NCBI GenBank assembly: GCA_023460875.1
Contig: JAEWOQ010000338.1
Location: 1-5,104, forward strand
DNA from: Pseudomonadota bacterium
GTDB taxonomy: Bacteria > Myxococcota_A > Polyangia > Polyangiales > Polyangiaceae
DNA: 5,104 bases
Direction: 5' to 3'
Both the position numbers and the translations under genes were made by a program. The notes beneath the pieces were generated by a model. The model did not search any database, was not told the DNA's origin, and was given only the letters and a program-made list of their open reading frames with translations. This document shows, piece by piece, positions 1-5,104 of the stretch; within the stretch, counting starts at the first letter, position 1, and every line of letters begins with the position of its first letter.

Positions 1-842
1 GACGTGGACAGCGGCGGGAGGGGGGCGGGCCGGACGTCGGGCTGAGGGGGCAGCGGGTCGCTCGCGGGTGTGGGCGTCGAGCTAGTGGTGCTCCTGGGGC
101 TCACGGCGGGAGCGGGGACGGACACGCCGGGTCCCGGGATGGGGGTCACACGCACCGGCGGCGCGGAGCCACCGAGGCCAGCGGTGCTGCGCCGGGCGGC
201 GAGGTAGCGATCGTACTCTTCGCGGGAGCGCCGGCGTGTGAGGACGTCGTAGGCCTTCGTGAGCGCGCCGAACACCTTCTCGAGCTTGGGCTTGAAGCTC
301 CCGAGCTCCTTGCCGAAGTACCGATCTGGGTGGAACGAGCCCACGAGGTCATAGTAGGCCTCTTTGATCTCCGCCTTGGTTGCGCCCTCGCCGACCCCCA
401 GGATGGAGTAGTGGGTGTGCCGCTCGAGGGCGTTGAAGTACTCGAGGATCATTCGTCGGCGACCCTCGTCGAGGTCCGCGGGTTCCTTCAGTAGCTCGAG
501 CTCTTCGTCGGAGAGCGTCGACGGAGAGCCGTTCGCGTCCGCTGGGTTCGGGCGTAGGCGCACGGAGCTGTTGGTGCGAGGCGCCGCCCCAGCCTTCTCC
601 GACGACACTCGCACGGCAGAGAGCGCGGCGTTCTCGCCATTGCGGATCGCTCCGAGGGCCCGCAAGCGCTGCAGACAGGCGACGACGCGCTCCTCGGGCA
701 ACCCCGTCGACGCGGCGATCTCCCCGGCCGCCGCGTACCCGTCCACGCGAGACAGCACGAAGGCGTCCTCGGGACTCAGCGGCAAGGAGCGCACGTCCAG
801 GCCGTCGACGAGGCGGGGAGGTTCTTGATCGGCCAAGCTCAC
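1..842 (-). CDS. J-domain (DnaJ-like) protein with N-terminal helical domain, C-terminus cut by window edge
   Basis: Probable Hsp70 co-chaperone: the J domain stimulates the ATPase of a DnaK partner. Reading from the GTG at 842-840 gives 280 residues with no stop before the left edge. Residues 9-66 form a predicted helical module (PRLVDGLDV, then SPEDAFVLSRVDG and a helix-turn-helix-like stretch) often seen in front of J domains in myxobacterial proteins. A Ser/Pro/Asn-rich linker follows. The J domain spans about 143-214: HYSILGV opens it, the diagnostic HPD is at 171-173, and REEYDRYL closes it. After 216 comes a Pro/Ser/Thr/Val-rich disordered tail. No Gly/Phe region or CxxCxGxG zinc finger is seen, so this is not a canonical DnaJ but a specialised J protein. 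GTG is chosen because the conserved-looking protein begins just after it; the ATG at 850-848 is in another frame and hits a stop at once. No clear ribosome binding site precedes the GTG, and in-frame TTG/GTG codons farther upstream remain possible. The partner and substrate are unknown. Confidence 0.88.
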   Translation of the reverse strand, partial: MSLADQEPPRLVDGLDVRSLPLSPEDAFVLSRVDGYAAAGEIAASTGLPEERVVACLQRLRALGAIRNGENAALSAVRVSSEKAGAAPRTNSSVRLRPNPADANGSPSTLSDEELELLKEPADLDEGRRRMILEYFNALERHTHYSILGVGEGATKAEIKEAYYDLVGSFHPDRYFGKELGSFKPKLEKVFGALTKAYDVLTRRRSREEYDRYLAARRSTAGLGGSAPPVRVTPIPGPGVSVPAPAVSPRSTTSSTPTPASDPLPPQPDVRPAPLPPLST

Positions 843-860
843 GGAAGATCCATCGAAGCG

Positions 861-872
861 GGGAAATTTCCC
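861..872. repeat. Perfect 12-base palindrome GGGAAATTTCCC, possible operator or leader hairpin
   Basis: GGGAAATTTCCC reads the same on both strands. It lies 18 bases before the GTG of the J-domain gene and just downstream of its candidate promoter. Its AAATTT core is unusual in this GC-rich region. The position suits a repressor-type operator. As RNA it could pair only with a very tight loop, so a DNA-binding site is more likely than a hairpin. No regulator can be named. Confidence 0.35.
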
Positions 873-884
873 AAAGGAGCATCC

Positions 885-914
885 AGTGTACTGAGGCGTG
901 TAGTCCGGCGGCAA
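885..914 (-). promoter_or_regulatory. Candidate sigma70-type promoter of the J-domain gene
   Basis: Read on the minus strand, TTGCCG (914-909) and TACACT (890-885) are separated by 18 bases. Each matches the housekeeping -35/-10 consensus at 4 of 6 positions, including TTG and the outer T, A and T of the -10. This is the most A+T-containing patch in the divergent gap. Transcription would begin near 878, leaving a leader of roughly 36 bases before the GTG at 842. This is a consensus match by eye only; in such GC-rich DNA it is a reasonable but unproven assignment. Confidence 0.35.
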
Positions 915-1178
915 CAAGGCTCTTCGACTGCACACAGGCCCGGTCCGGAGCGCTGCGGCCCGAGCTGCGCTCCGACGGAGCGTGGGGGTGTTGCACTGTC
1001 ACTGGACGGCCCGAGGGCGCCGATCCGTGAGCGGAAAGCCAGGTCGGATGGTGCCATTGAGCCCCCCGCAACGGGGTGGGACCTGCTGGGCGCGCGCCCC
1101 CCGGTGACGCACGGATCGGTGCTCTCGGGCACGCCTCTGGTTGCCGTGAGGGGGCACCGTGGCGTAGGGGCAGGGCCC

Positions 1179-2012
1179 ATGAGCGAAGGATCACGCGTCT
1201 GCGCCGCCTGCGGAGCCCTCAACGGAGCTCGGGAGCCGAAGTGTCACCGCTGTGGTGCGTCCTTGTCACCGCTTCCGCAAAAGGCCTTCGGCTTCTTGGA
1301 TCACCCCTTCCTCGCCACACAGGTCCTGCTGGGGCTGTGCCTCGTGAATTTCGCGCTCGTCTCCCTGGACCACGGCGGGCTCGCCCTCGGGTTTCTCGGC
1401 CCCAGCCTGCTGGCGTCGGATGTGCTGCGTTGGGGGGCGACGTACGGCAACCTCGCCGCGGTCGAGCCTTGGCGGCACCTATCTGCCGTGTACGTGCACC
1501 TCGGCGCGCTGCACCTGGCCATGAACAGCCTCGCCCTGTTGGCTCTGGGGAGGCGTACGGAGCAGCGGGTGGGCGGCGCTCGCATGATCGTGGTGTTCAC
1601 GTTGACGGGCATCGTCGGGTTCGTGGCGAGCCTGGCCTGGTACGGGCCGAGCGGACCTCTGACGGCGGGGGCCAGCGGGGCGCTCTTCGGCTTGATGGGT
1701 CACGAGATCGGGCAGATGCACGGGCGGCGCGATCCCCGGCTCAAGGACATCCTCGCCCAGTTCTTCGCCTACGCGCTGGCGTTCGCCCTGCTCTTCAGCG
1801 TGAACAACGCCGCCCACATCGGGGGGTTCCTGCTCGGCTATCCCCTGGGGCGGGCGTTCCACCTCGAGCGACGACCGTGGCGGCGAGCTTGGTGGTTTCG
1901 CGGGCTGGCCGTGCTCTGTGTCGGCGCGGGGGTGGCCTCGGTGGTCCTCAGCGCCGCCTCGGACGAGTGGCGGCAGAGGCGCACGGAAGAGATTCAGTAC
2001 GGGCTCCGTTAG
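1179..2012 (+). CDS. Rhomboid family intramembrane serine protease with N-terminal zinc ribbon
   Basis: Predicted intramembrane protease that cleaves transmembrane segments of client proteins within the inner membrane; 277 residues. A zinc-ribbon-like module comes first: Cys8-x2-Cys11 and Cys22-x2-Cys25, with typical CxxCG and CHRCG knuckles. Hydrophobic segments follow at about 45-63, 111-124, 136-154, 163-176, 191-208, 211-227 and 243-260, which fits the 6+1 helix rhomboid layout. The catalytic serine is Ser166 in GASGALFG and its His partner is His213 in AHIGGFLLG. The HxxxxHxxxN motif of helix 2 is present (His107, His112, Asn116), and Trp98-Arg99 matches the WR motif of loop 1, so the enzyme should be active. 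The ATG at 1179 is chosen because the zinc ribbon starts seven residues later; GGGG at 1167-1170 is a weak ribosome binding site. The frame is open upstream to 825, but that part does not look coding. The GTPase gene follows 33 bases downstream. The zinc ribbon is predicted cytoplasmic and may bind clients or partners (inference). Confidence 0.93.
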   Translation: MSEGSRVCAACGALNGAREPKCHRCGASLSPLPQKAFGFLDHPFLATQVLLGLCLVNFALVSLDHGGLALGFLGPSLLASDVLRWGATYGNLAAVEPWRHLSAVYVHLGALHLAMNSLALLALGRRTEQRVGGARMIVVFTLTGIVGFVASLAWYGPSGPLTAGASGALFGLMGHEIGQMHGRRDPRLKDILAQFFAYALAFALLFSVNNAAHIGGFLLGYPLGRAFHLERRPWRRAWWFRGLAVLCVGAGVASVVLSAASDEWRQRRTEEIQYGLR

Positions 2013-2032
2013 TGGGCGCGCAGCGAATCCGC

Positions 2033-2045
2033 TAAGCTCCGCTCG
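2033..2045 (+). promoter_or_regulatory. Candidate -10 box for leaderless transcription of the GTPase gene
   Basis: TAAGCT at 2033-2038 fits the TANNNT form of a bacterial -10 element, and the A of the ATG lies eight positions after its last T. That is where transcription would normally start, so the mRNA could begin at or next to the start codon. No Shine-Dalgarno sequence is visible in the 33-base gap, which agrees with leaderless initiation. The -35 region overlaps the rhomboid stop codon and matches the consensus poorly. Confidence 0.4.
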
Positions 2046-3395
2046 ATGCCAGTCGTCAACCCGCTCGCCCGTGAGCTGGTCTTCAAGGTCGTCTACTACG
2101 GCCCCGGGCTGGGCGGAAAGACGACCACGCTCCAGCACATCCACGCCAGCACGCGGCCCGAGCACCGCGGCAAGATGGTGAGCCTCGCGACCCCGGTGGA
2201 TCGCACGCTCTATTTCGATTTCCTCCCGCTGCGCCTGGCCACGCTCCACGGCATGGGGGTGCGGCTGCAGCTCTTCACGGTGCCGGGGCAGGTCTACTAC
2301 AACGCTACCCGGAAGCTCGTGCTCACGGGCGCCGATGCGGTCGTGTTCGTCGCGGACTCACAGCGGGCGCGCCTCGACGCCAACCTGGAGAGCCTGGAGA
2401 ACCTCCGAGACAACTTGGCCGAGCACGGCCGATCCCTCGACGAGCTGCCCTTCCTCCTCGCGTACAACAAGCGTGACCTCGGGGACATCGTGCCCGTCGA
2501 GGAGCTCGAGCGACGTCTCAATCGTCACGGCGCGCCGTACTTCGAGACCTGCGCTACGTCGGGAGGGGGCGTGTTCGAGGCCCTCGACGCCCTGGCTCGC
2601 CTGGTGCTCGAGGATTTCGAGCGACGCATGCCAGAGGCGCAGGCGCAGATGTCCCCGGGGGCCTTCCGCTTGGCGGAGGGGGGGCTCATCGAAGCGCTTC
2701 GCGCCGCGGACCAGGGAGGGGAGCGAGACGTGCCCCAGGTGGTGCGCGAGGAGCTGGGCGAGGAAGCCCCGCCCGTGGGGGAGAGCGCCGCCCTCGCCGT
2801 AGTGGGCGCCGCCGCTCGAGTATCGGAGAGCAGGCGCCCCGAGCCGCTGCTCTTCGAGGGCCGCAGAGAAGCGTGGACGGACGGCGCGGTGAGGGGATCG
2901 ATCGGGGACACGCGGTCGACCGTCCTCACGGGAGCCGCGCCGTCGTTCCCCGTCTCCGACGAGGCAAGCGACGCAGAGGCGACCTCTTCCGGCTCGGTGG
3001 TCCCGCGCGGTCCAGCGCCGAGCACGCCAACCGCGTTGAGCTTCGTCGCGCTGTGGAGCGAGGAAGATCGAGTGCTCGCCCGCGAGGTCGAGGGCAACCT
3101 GCAGCGCGCCGAGTGGGCCGCGGCGGTGCTGGGCTGCGGAGCGCTGGTGCGCCGCAGCCTGGGCCGAGCGGCCCCGGAGGGAGAGGGGGACCTCTTCGCG
3201 GTCACCCTGCTCGCCTGTGGCGTCGACGCCGCCCGCTACCTGTGGCTTCGGCGGCAAATCGTGGCGACGCGAGCGGGGGCCGTTCCAGAGCGCGCCGCAG
3301 CCCTCGGCGCCTACCTCTTCGCCGTCGACGTGGCGCGCCGCACCCAGGAGCTCTCCGGATCGGAGCAGACGTCCCGGGCTCGCCCTGGGCGCTGA
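2046..3395 (+). CDS. MglA-type small Ras-like GTPase with long C-terminal extension
   Basis: Residues 1-195 form a small GTPase domain closely resembling MglA, the Myxococcus polarity switch that binds the leading pole in its GTP form. The P-loop GPGLGGKTT is at 19-27, switch-I has Arg53-Thr54 (MglA's intrinsic arginine finger is Arg53), and switch-II has TVPGQ with Gln82 in place of the Ras DxxG. The base-binding NKRD is at 141-144, and SLENLRDNLAEHG is a family signature. All residues needed for GTP binding and hydrolysis are present, with numbering collinear with MglA as I recall it. MglA ends near 195 residues; this protein has 449. Residues about 196-328 are an Ala/Glu/Gly/Pro/Ser-rich linker. 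Residues 329-437 are a compact, hydrophobic-patterned, probably helical domain (SFVALWSEED..., ...ARYLWLRRQ..., ...LGAYLFAVDVARRTQEL) that I cannot assign. Codon use stays coding-like to the TGA, so the extension is not a frameshift artefact. No MglB/Roadblock regulator is in the window. It may act as a polarity or envelope switch, with the tail as an effector or localisation module (inference); the symbol is left blank because it is a paralogue rather than mglA itself. Confidence 0.92.
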   Translation: MPVVNPLARELVFKVVYYGPGLGGKTTTLQHIHASTRPEHRGKMVSLATPVDRTLYFDFLPLRLATLHGMGVRLQLFTVPGQVYYNATRKLVLTGADAVVFVADSQRARLDANLESLENLRDNLAEHGRSLDELPFLLAYNKRDLGDIVPVEELERRLNRHGAPYFETCATSGGGVFEALDALARLVLEDFERRMPEAQAQMSPGAFRLAEGGLIEALRAADQGGERDVPQVVREELGEEAPPVGESAALAVVGAAARVSESRRPEPLLFEGRREAWTDGAVRGSIGDTRSTVLTGAAPSFPVSDEASDAEATSSGSVVPRGPAPSTPTALSFVALWSEEDRVLAREVEGNLQRAEWAAAVLGCGALVRRSLGRAAPEGEGDLFAVTLLACGVDAARYLWLRRQIVATRAGAVPERAAALGAYLFAVDVARRTQELSGSEQTSRARPGR

Positions 3396-3398
3396 CGG

Positions 3399-3443
3399 AG
3401 CCCGCCGGTTCGGGCCGCGCCGCGCCTGCTGAACCGCCGGGCT
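3399..3443. terminator. Bidirectional terminator-like hairpin between convergent genes
   Basis: The arm at 3399-3411 (AGCCCGCCGGTTC) pairs with 3431-3443 (GAACCGCCGGGCT), 12 of 13 positions matching with one C-C mismatch, around a 19-base GC-rich loop. It begins four bases after the GTPase stop and lies before the end of the convergent aldehyde dehydrogenase gene, so it could serve both. No T-tract follows on either strand, so it is not a classic intrinsic terminator; Rho-dependent ending or 3'-end protection are alternatives. Confidence 0.45.
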
Positions 3444-3483
3444 GAACGGCAGAGCGCGCGCGCCGCGCCTCGAGCGGGCGAGC

Positions 3484-5004
3484 TCACAGGAGGTCGAGGA
3501 CGCGTCCCAAGAGCGTTCGGCGCGAGAACAGGGAGCCAATGAGGCGGCGCACGGCCGCTTCGCTGCGGGCTCCGTAGGGATACCACAAAGCGCTCACAGG
3601 GGGTGTCCGGCCATCGCTCACGTGCTTCACGTGGCTCATCGCGCGGAGCGCTTCGGTGCCATGCACCCGGCCGTAGCCGCTGTTCTTTACGCCCCCGAAG
3701 GGCACCTCCGGCGAGCCGTAATCCGTGACCACGTCGTTGATGACGACGCTGCCGACCTCGAGGCGCGCCGCGAGCCGCTGCGCCCGCTCCAGGTCCTTGC
3801 TGAAGACGTAGGCGTTCAAGCCGAGGGGCAGGGAGTTGGCGATCTCGATGGCCTGGTCGTCGTCTCGCACCCGCAGGATGGGCACCACGGGGCCGAAGAT
3901 CTCTTCCCGCACGATGGGCATGTCTGGCTCACAGCCCGTCAGCACGGTCGGCTCGAAGAAATCCCCCGTCCGATCCGCGCGCTTGCCGCCGCAGCGCAGG
4001 GTGGCGCCCCGCTCGATCGCGTCCTTCACCAGGCGCTCCACCGTCTCGAGCTGCTGCGGAAAGATCATGGGGCCAACGTCCCAGATGCCATCGGGGCCGC
4101 CCAGCCGCAGGTTCTGGGTGTGGTGCACGATGCGCTCGACGAGCCGATCGTGGATCGCCTCGTGGGCCAGCACGCGCTCGACGGAGATGCATGCCTGCCC
4201 CGCGTTGAGGAAGCCGCCAAAGGTGATGGCGCGGGCCGCGAGCTCCAGGTGGGCGTCGTCACAAACCAACGCGGGAGCCTTGCCACCCAGCTCCATCACG
4301 CACTCCACCAGCGCCCGCCCGCAGCTGGCGGCCACGAGGCGCCCCGTCTCGACCCCGCCGGTGAAGACGATCTTCTGCACGCCGCTCTCGATGAGCGCCT
4401 GCCCGGTGTCCCCACGCCCTGGCACGATCTGGAGCAGATCCGGCTCGAGGCCTGCCGCGTCCCACAGCTCCTTCACCTTCAGCGCGATCAGCGGCGCGTG
4501 CTCGCTCGGCTTGATCACCGCGGCGTTGCCGGCGAAGAGGGCCGTGAAAGCATCGCCGAAGGGGATGAGCAGCGGGAAGTTCCAAGGAGAGATGATGCCG
4601 ATGACCCCTCGGGGTTCGTAATGGACCCGGCTGCGCCGGTGCTTGAGTAGGCGCAGCGGGATCGAGCGGGGCGCCAGCAGGTCGGCGGCGTGGAGCCCGT
4701 AGTGACCGATGAGGGCGACCAGTGGCGCGACCTCCGTGACGAACGCCTCCTGGCGCGGCTTGCCGCACTCGGTGGTCAACGCCTCGGCCAGCTCGTCACG
4801 GGCGTCGAGCAGCCTCTCGCGGAACATGAGCAAGCGCTCAGCTCGCGCCGCCACGGACAGCGCTCCCCAGCCTCTCTGGGCGGCGCGGGCGCGGTCGACG
4901 GCGCTCCGCACCTCGTCCGGCGAAGCGATCGACACGTGCCCGATCACCTGGGAAGACGTGGGCGAGACGCACTCGAGGAGCGAGGGGGCGATTCGTTCGT
5001 TCAT
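3484..5004 (-). CDS. NAD(P)-dependent aldehyde dehydrogenase (ALDH superfamily)
   Basis: Oxidises an aldehyde to the carboxylic acid with NAD(P)+; 506 residues, normal for the family plus a short tail. The Rossmann cofactor domain comes first, with ISPWNFP (Asn142, oxyanion hole) and KPSE (Lys165, cofactor ribose contact). The FTGS loop reads FTGG at 214-217. The general base Glu238 is in MELGGK, the catalytic nucleophile Cys272 in GQAC, the cofactor-binding Glu368 and Phe370 in EEIFGP, and the late family motif PFGGVKNSGYGR is at 435-446. All catalytic positions are intact. Residues 470-506 lie beyond the usual end of the fold: aromatic and basic residues (ALWYPYG) and then a predicted amphipathic helix ending in LLGRVLDLL, perhaps for membrane contact or oligomer assembly. 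GGGGGA at 5020-5015 is a plausible ribosome binding site 10 bases before the ATG. Substrate specificity cannot be read from motifs alone: a semialdehyde, aromatic or fatty aldehyde is possible. It is convergent to the GTPase and probably transcribed separately. Confidence 0.93.
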   Translation of the reverse strand: MNERIAPSLLECVSPTSSQVIGHVSIASPDEVRSAVDRARAAQRGWGALSVAARAERLLMFRERLLDARDELAEALTTECGKPRQEAFVTEVAPLVALIGHYGLHAADLLAPRSIPLRLLKHRRSRVHYEPRGVIGIISPWNFPLLIPFGDAFTALFAGNAAVIKPSEHAPLIALKVKELWDAAGLEPDLLQIVPGRGDTGQALIESGVQKIVFTGGVETGRLVAASCGRALVECVMELGGKAPALVCDDAHLELAARAITFGGFLNAGQACISVERVLAHEAIHDRLVERIVHHTQNLRLGGPDGIWDVGPMIFPQQLETVERLVKDAIERGATLRCGGKRADRTGDFFEPTVLTGCEPDMPIVREEIFGPVVPILRVRDDDQAIEIANSLPLGLNAYVFSKDLERAQRLAARLEVGSVVINDVVTDYGSPEVPFGGVKNSGYGRVHGTEALRAMSHVKHVSDGRTPPVSALWYPYGARSEAAVRRLIGSLFSRRTLLGRVLDLL

Positions 5005-5104
5005 CGACCAACTGTCCCCCGACGCGTAGCGCTTTGCCAGTGCGTGGGCGGCTCGGGGCCGGCCCCCGCCTGGGCCAGCCCGTAGGACTGTGTCGCCGCG
5101 CGGG
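5005..5104. other. Upstream region of the aldehyde dehydrogenase gene, unassigned
   Basis: The last 100 bases hold the palindrome GGGGCCGGCCCC at 5055-5066 and no clear promoter. On the minus strand one frame is open from the right edge and ends in a TGA (5003-5001) that overlaps the dehydrogenase ATG as ATGA, so the tail of an upstream co-transcribed gene is possible. The frame of the dehydrogenase itself is also open to the edge. Too little sequence is present to decide whether this is coding or a leader. Confidence 0.3.

Larger units (their letters stand above)
843..1178. other. Divergent intergenic region between the J-domain and rhomboid genes
   Basis: This is a 336-base stretch without a supported gene. 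Its left end holds the candidate J-domain promoter and palindrome. The middle has an 8-base inverted repeat (CGGAGCGC at 946-953, GCGCTCCG at 967-974) and a further direct copy of CGGAGCG at 976-982. The right part has a small stem-loop (CCCCG at 1064-1068, CGGGG at 1072-1076, loop CAA) and the palindrome GGGCGCGCGCCC at 1088-1099. Open frames cross it on both strands, but their translations are Arg/Gly/Pro-rich and resemble no family I know, so I treat them as chance in GC-rich DNA. I found no convincing promoter for the rhomboid gene here. Confidence 0.6.

Noticed and set aside
1109..1132. Alternative small hairpins from GCAC/GTGC/GCAC, considered as a riboswitch-like switch before the rhomboid gene
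   Set aside because: The stems are only four base pairs, have no conserved riboswitch motif, and are expected by chance in GC-rich sequence.
825..1178. Possible 118-residue N-terminal extension of the rhomboid protein
   Set aside because: The frame is open but its translation is Arg/Gly/Pro-rich without hydrophobic pattern, and the zinc ribbon begins right after the ATG at 1179. It would also overlap the divergent J-domain promoter and start codon.
349..1194. 281-codon open frame on the minus strand overlapping the J-domain gene
   Set aside because: It is one base out of frame with the J-domain reading. Its translation is Arg/Gly/Ala-rich without motifs, whereas the other frame gives a clear HPD J domain.
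2873..3445. 190-codon plus-strand frame as an alternative reading of the GTPase tail
   Set aside because: The GTPase frame through the same DNA gives ordinary helix-like protein with Trp, Tyr and Leu patterning, while this frame gives Arg/Gly-rich sequence; no frameshift is needed.
2358..3539. 393-codon antisense open frame across the GTPase gene
   Set aside because: Long antisense frames are expected opposite GC-rich genes. The translation shows no recognisable motif, and the sense strand encodes an evident GTPase.
3622..4650. 342-codon plus-strand open frame across the aldehyde dehydrogenase gene
   Set aside because: It is antisense to a fully motif-supported dehydrogenase; its His/Arg/Asp-rich translation is typical of a mirror frame.
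5020..5045. Sigma54-type -24/-12 promoter upstream of the dehydrogenase (CTGGCAAAGCGCTACGC on the minus strand)
   Set aside because: The GG and GC elements are 11 bases apart instead of the required 10, and the -12 element lacks TTGC.
1..5104. CRISPR arrays, tRNA or rRNA genes, insertion sequences, phage or defence genes
   Set aside because: I looked for regular spaced repeats, T-loop-like GTTCGAATC sequences, transposase motifs and terminal repeats, and saw none.

Overview
The window is very GC-rich, has strongly GC-biased third codon positions, and carries four protein-coding genes. Two of them point to the Myxococcota (former Deltaproteobacteria): a Ras-like GTPase that aligns almost position for position with the gliding/polarity switch MglA, and a J-domain protein with the N-terminal helical domain and Pro/Ser/Thr-rich tail common in that phylum. 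I cannot name the genus from the sequence; a Polyangiales/Sandaracinus-like or related environmental lineage is a guess.

Layout. (1) Positions 1-842, minus strand: a J-domain protein beginning at a GTG and running off the left edge, so its C-terminus is missing. (2) Positions 843-1178: a 336-base divergent intergenic region with a plausible sigma70-type promoter for the J-domain gene, a perfect 12-base palindrome in its predicted leader, and several GC-rich inverted repeats. (3) Positions 1179-2012, plus strand: an intramembrane rhomboid protease with an N-terminal four-cysteine zinc ribbon and an intact Ser-His pair. (4) Positions 2046-3395, plus strand: the MglA-type GTPase, more than twice the usual length because of a roughly 250-residue extension ending in a compact, probably helical domain I do not recognise. 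A TAAGCT box seven bases before its ATG suggests leaderless transcription from its own promoter, although it lies only 33 bases after the rhomboid gene. (5) Positions 3396-3483: a short convergent gap holding a strong imperfect hairpin. (6) Positions 3484-5004, minus strand: a complete NAD(P)-dependent aldehyde dehydrogenase with all catalytic residues and a C-terminal tail. (7) Positions 5005-5104: upstream sequence of the dehydrogenase, unassigned.

How the genes may work together. The J-domain protein, the rhomboid and the GTPase are each of a type used for protein quality control, membrane proteolysis and cell polarity/envelope organisation. Their adjacency could be functional, but only the rhomboid-GTPase pair is co-oriented, and nothing in the sequence proves a shared pathway. 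No MglB/Roadblock partner gene is in the window. The aldehyde dehydrogenase is convergent to them and probably a separate transcription unit. The least ordinary element is the GTPase with its long C-terminal extension. I see no CRISPR array, mobile element, rRNA or tRNA.
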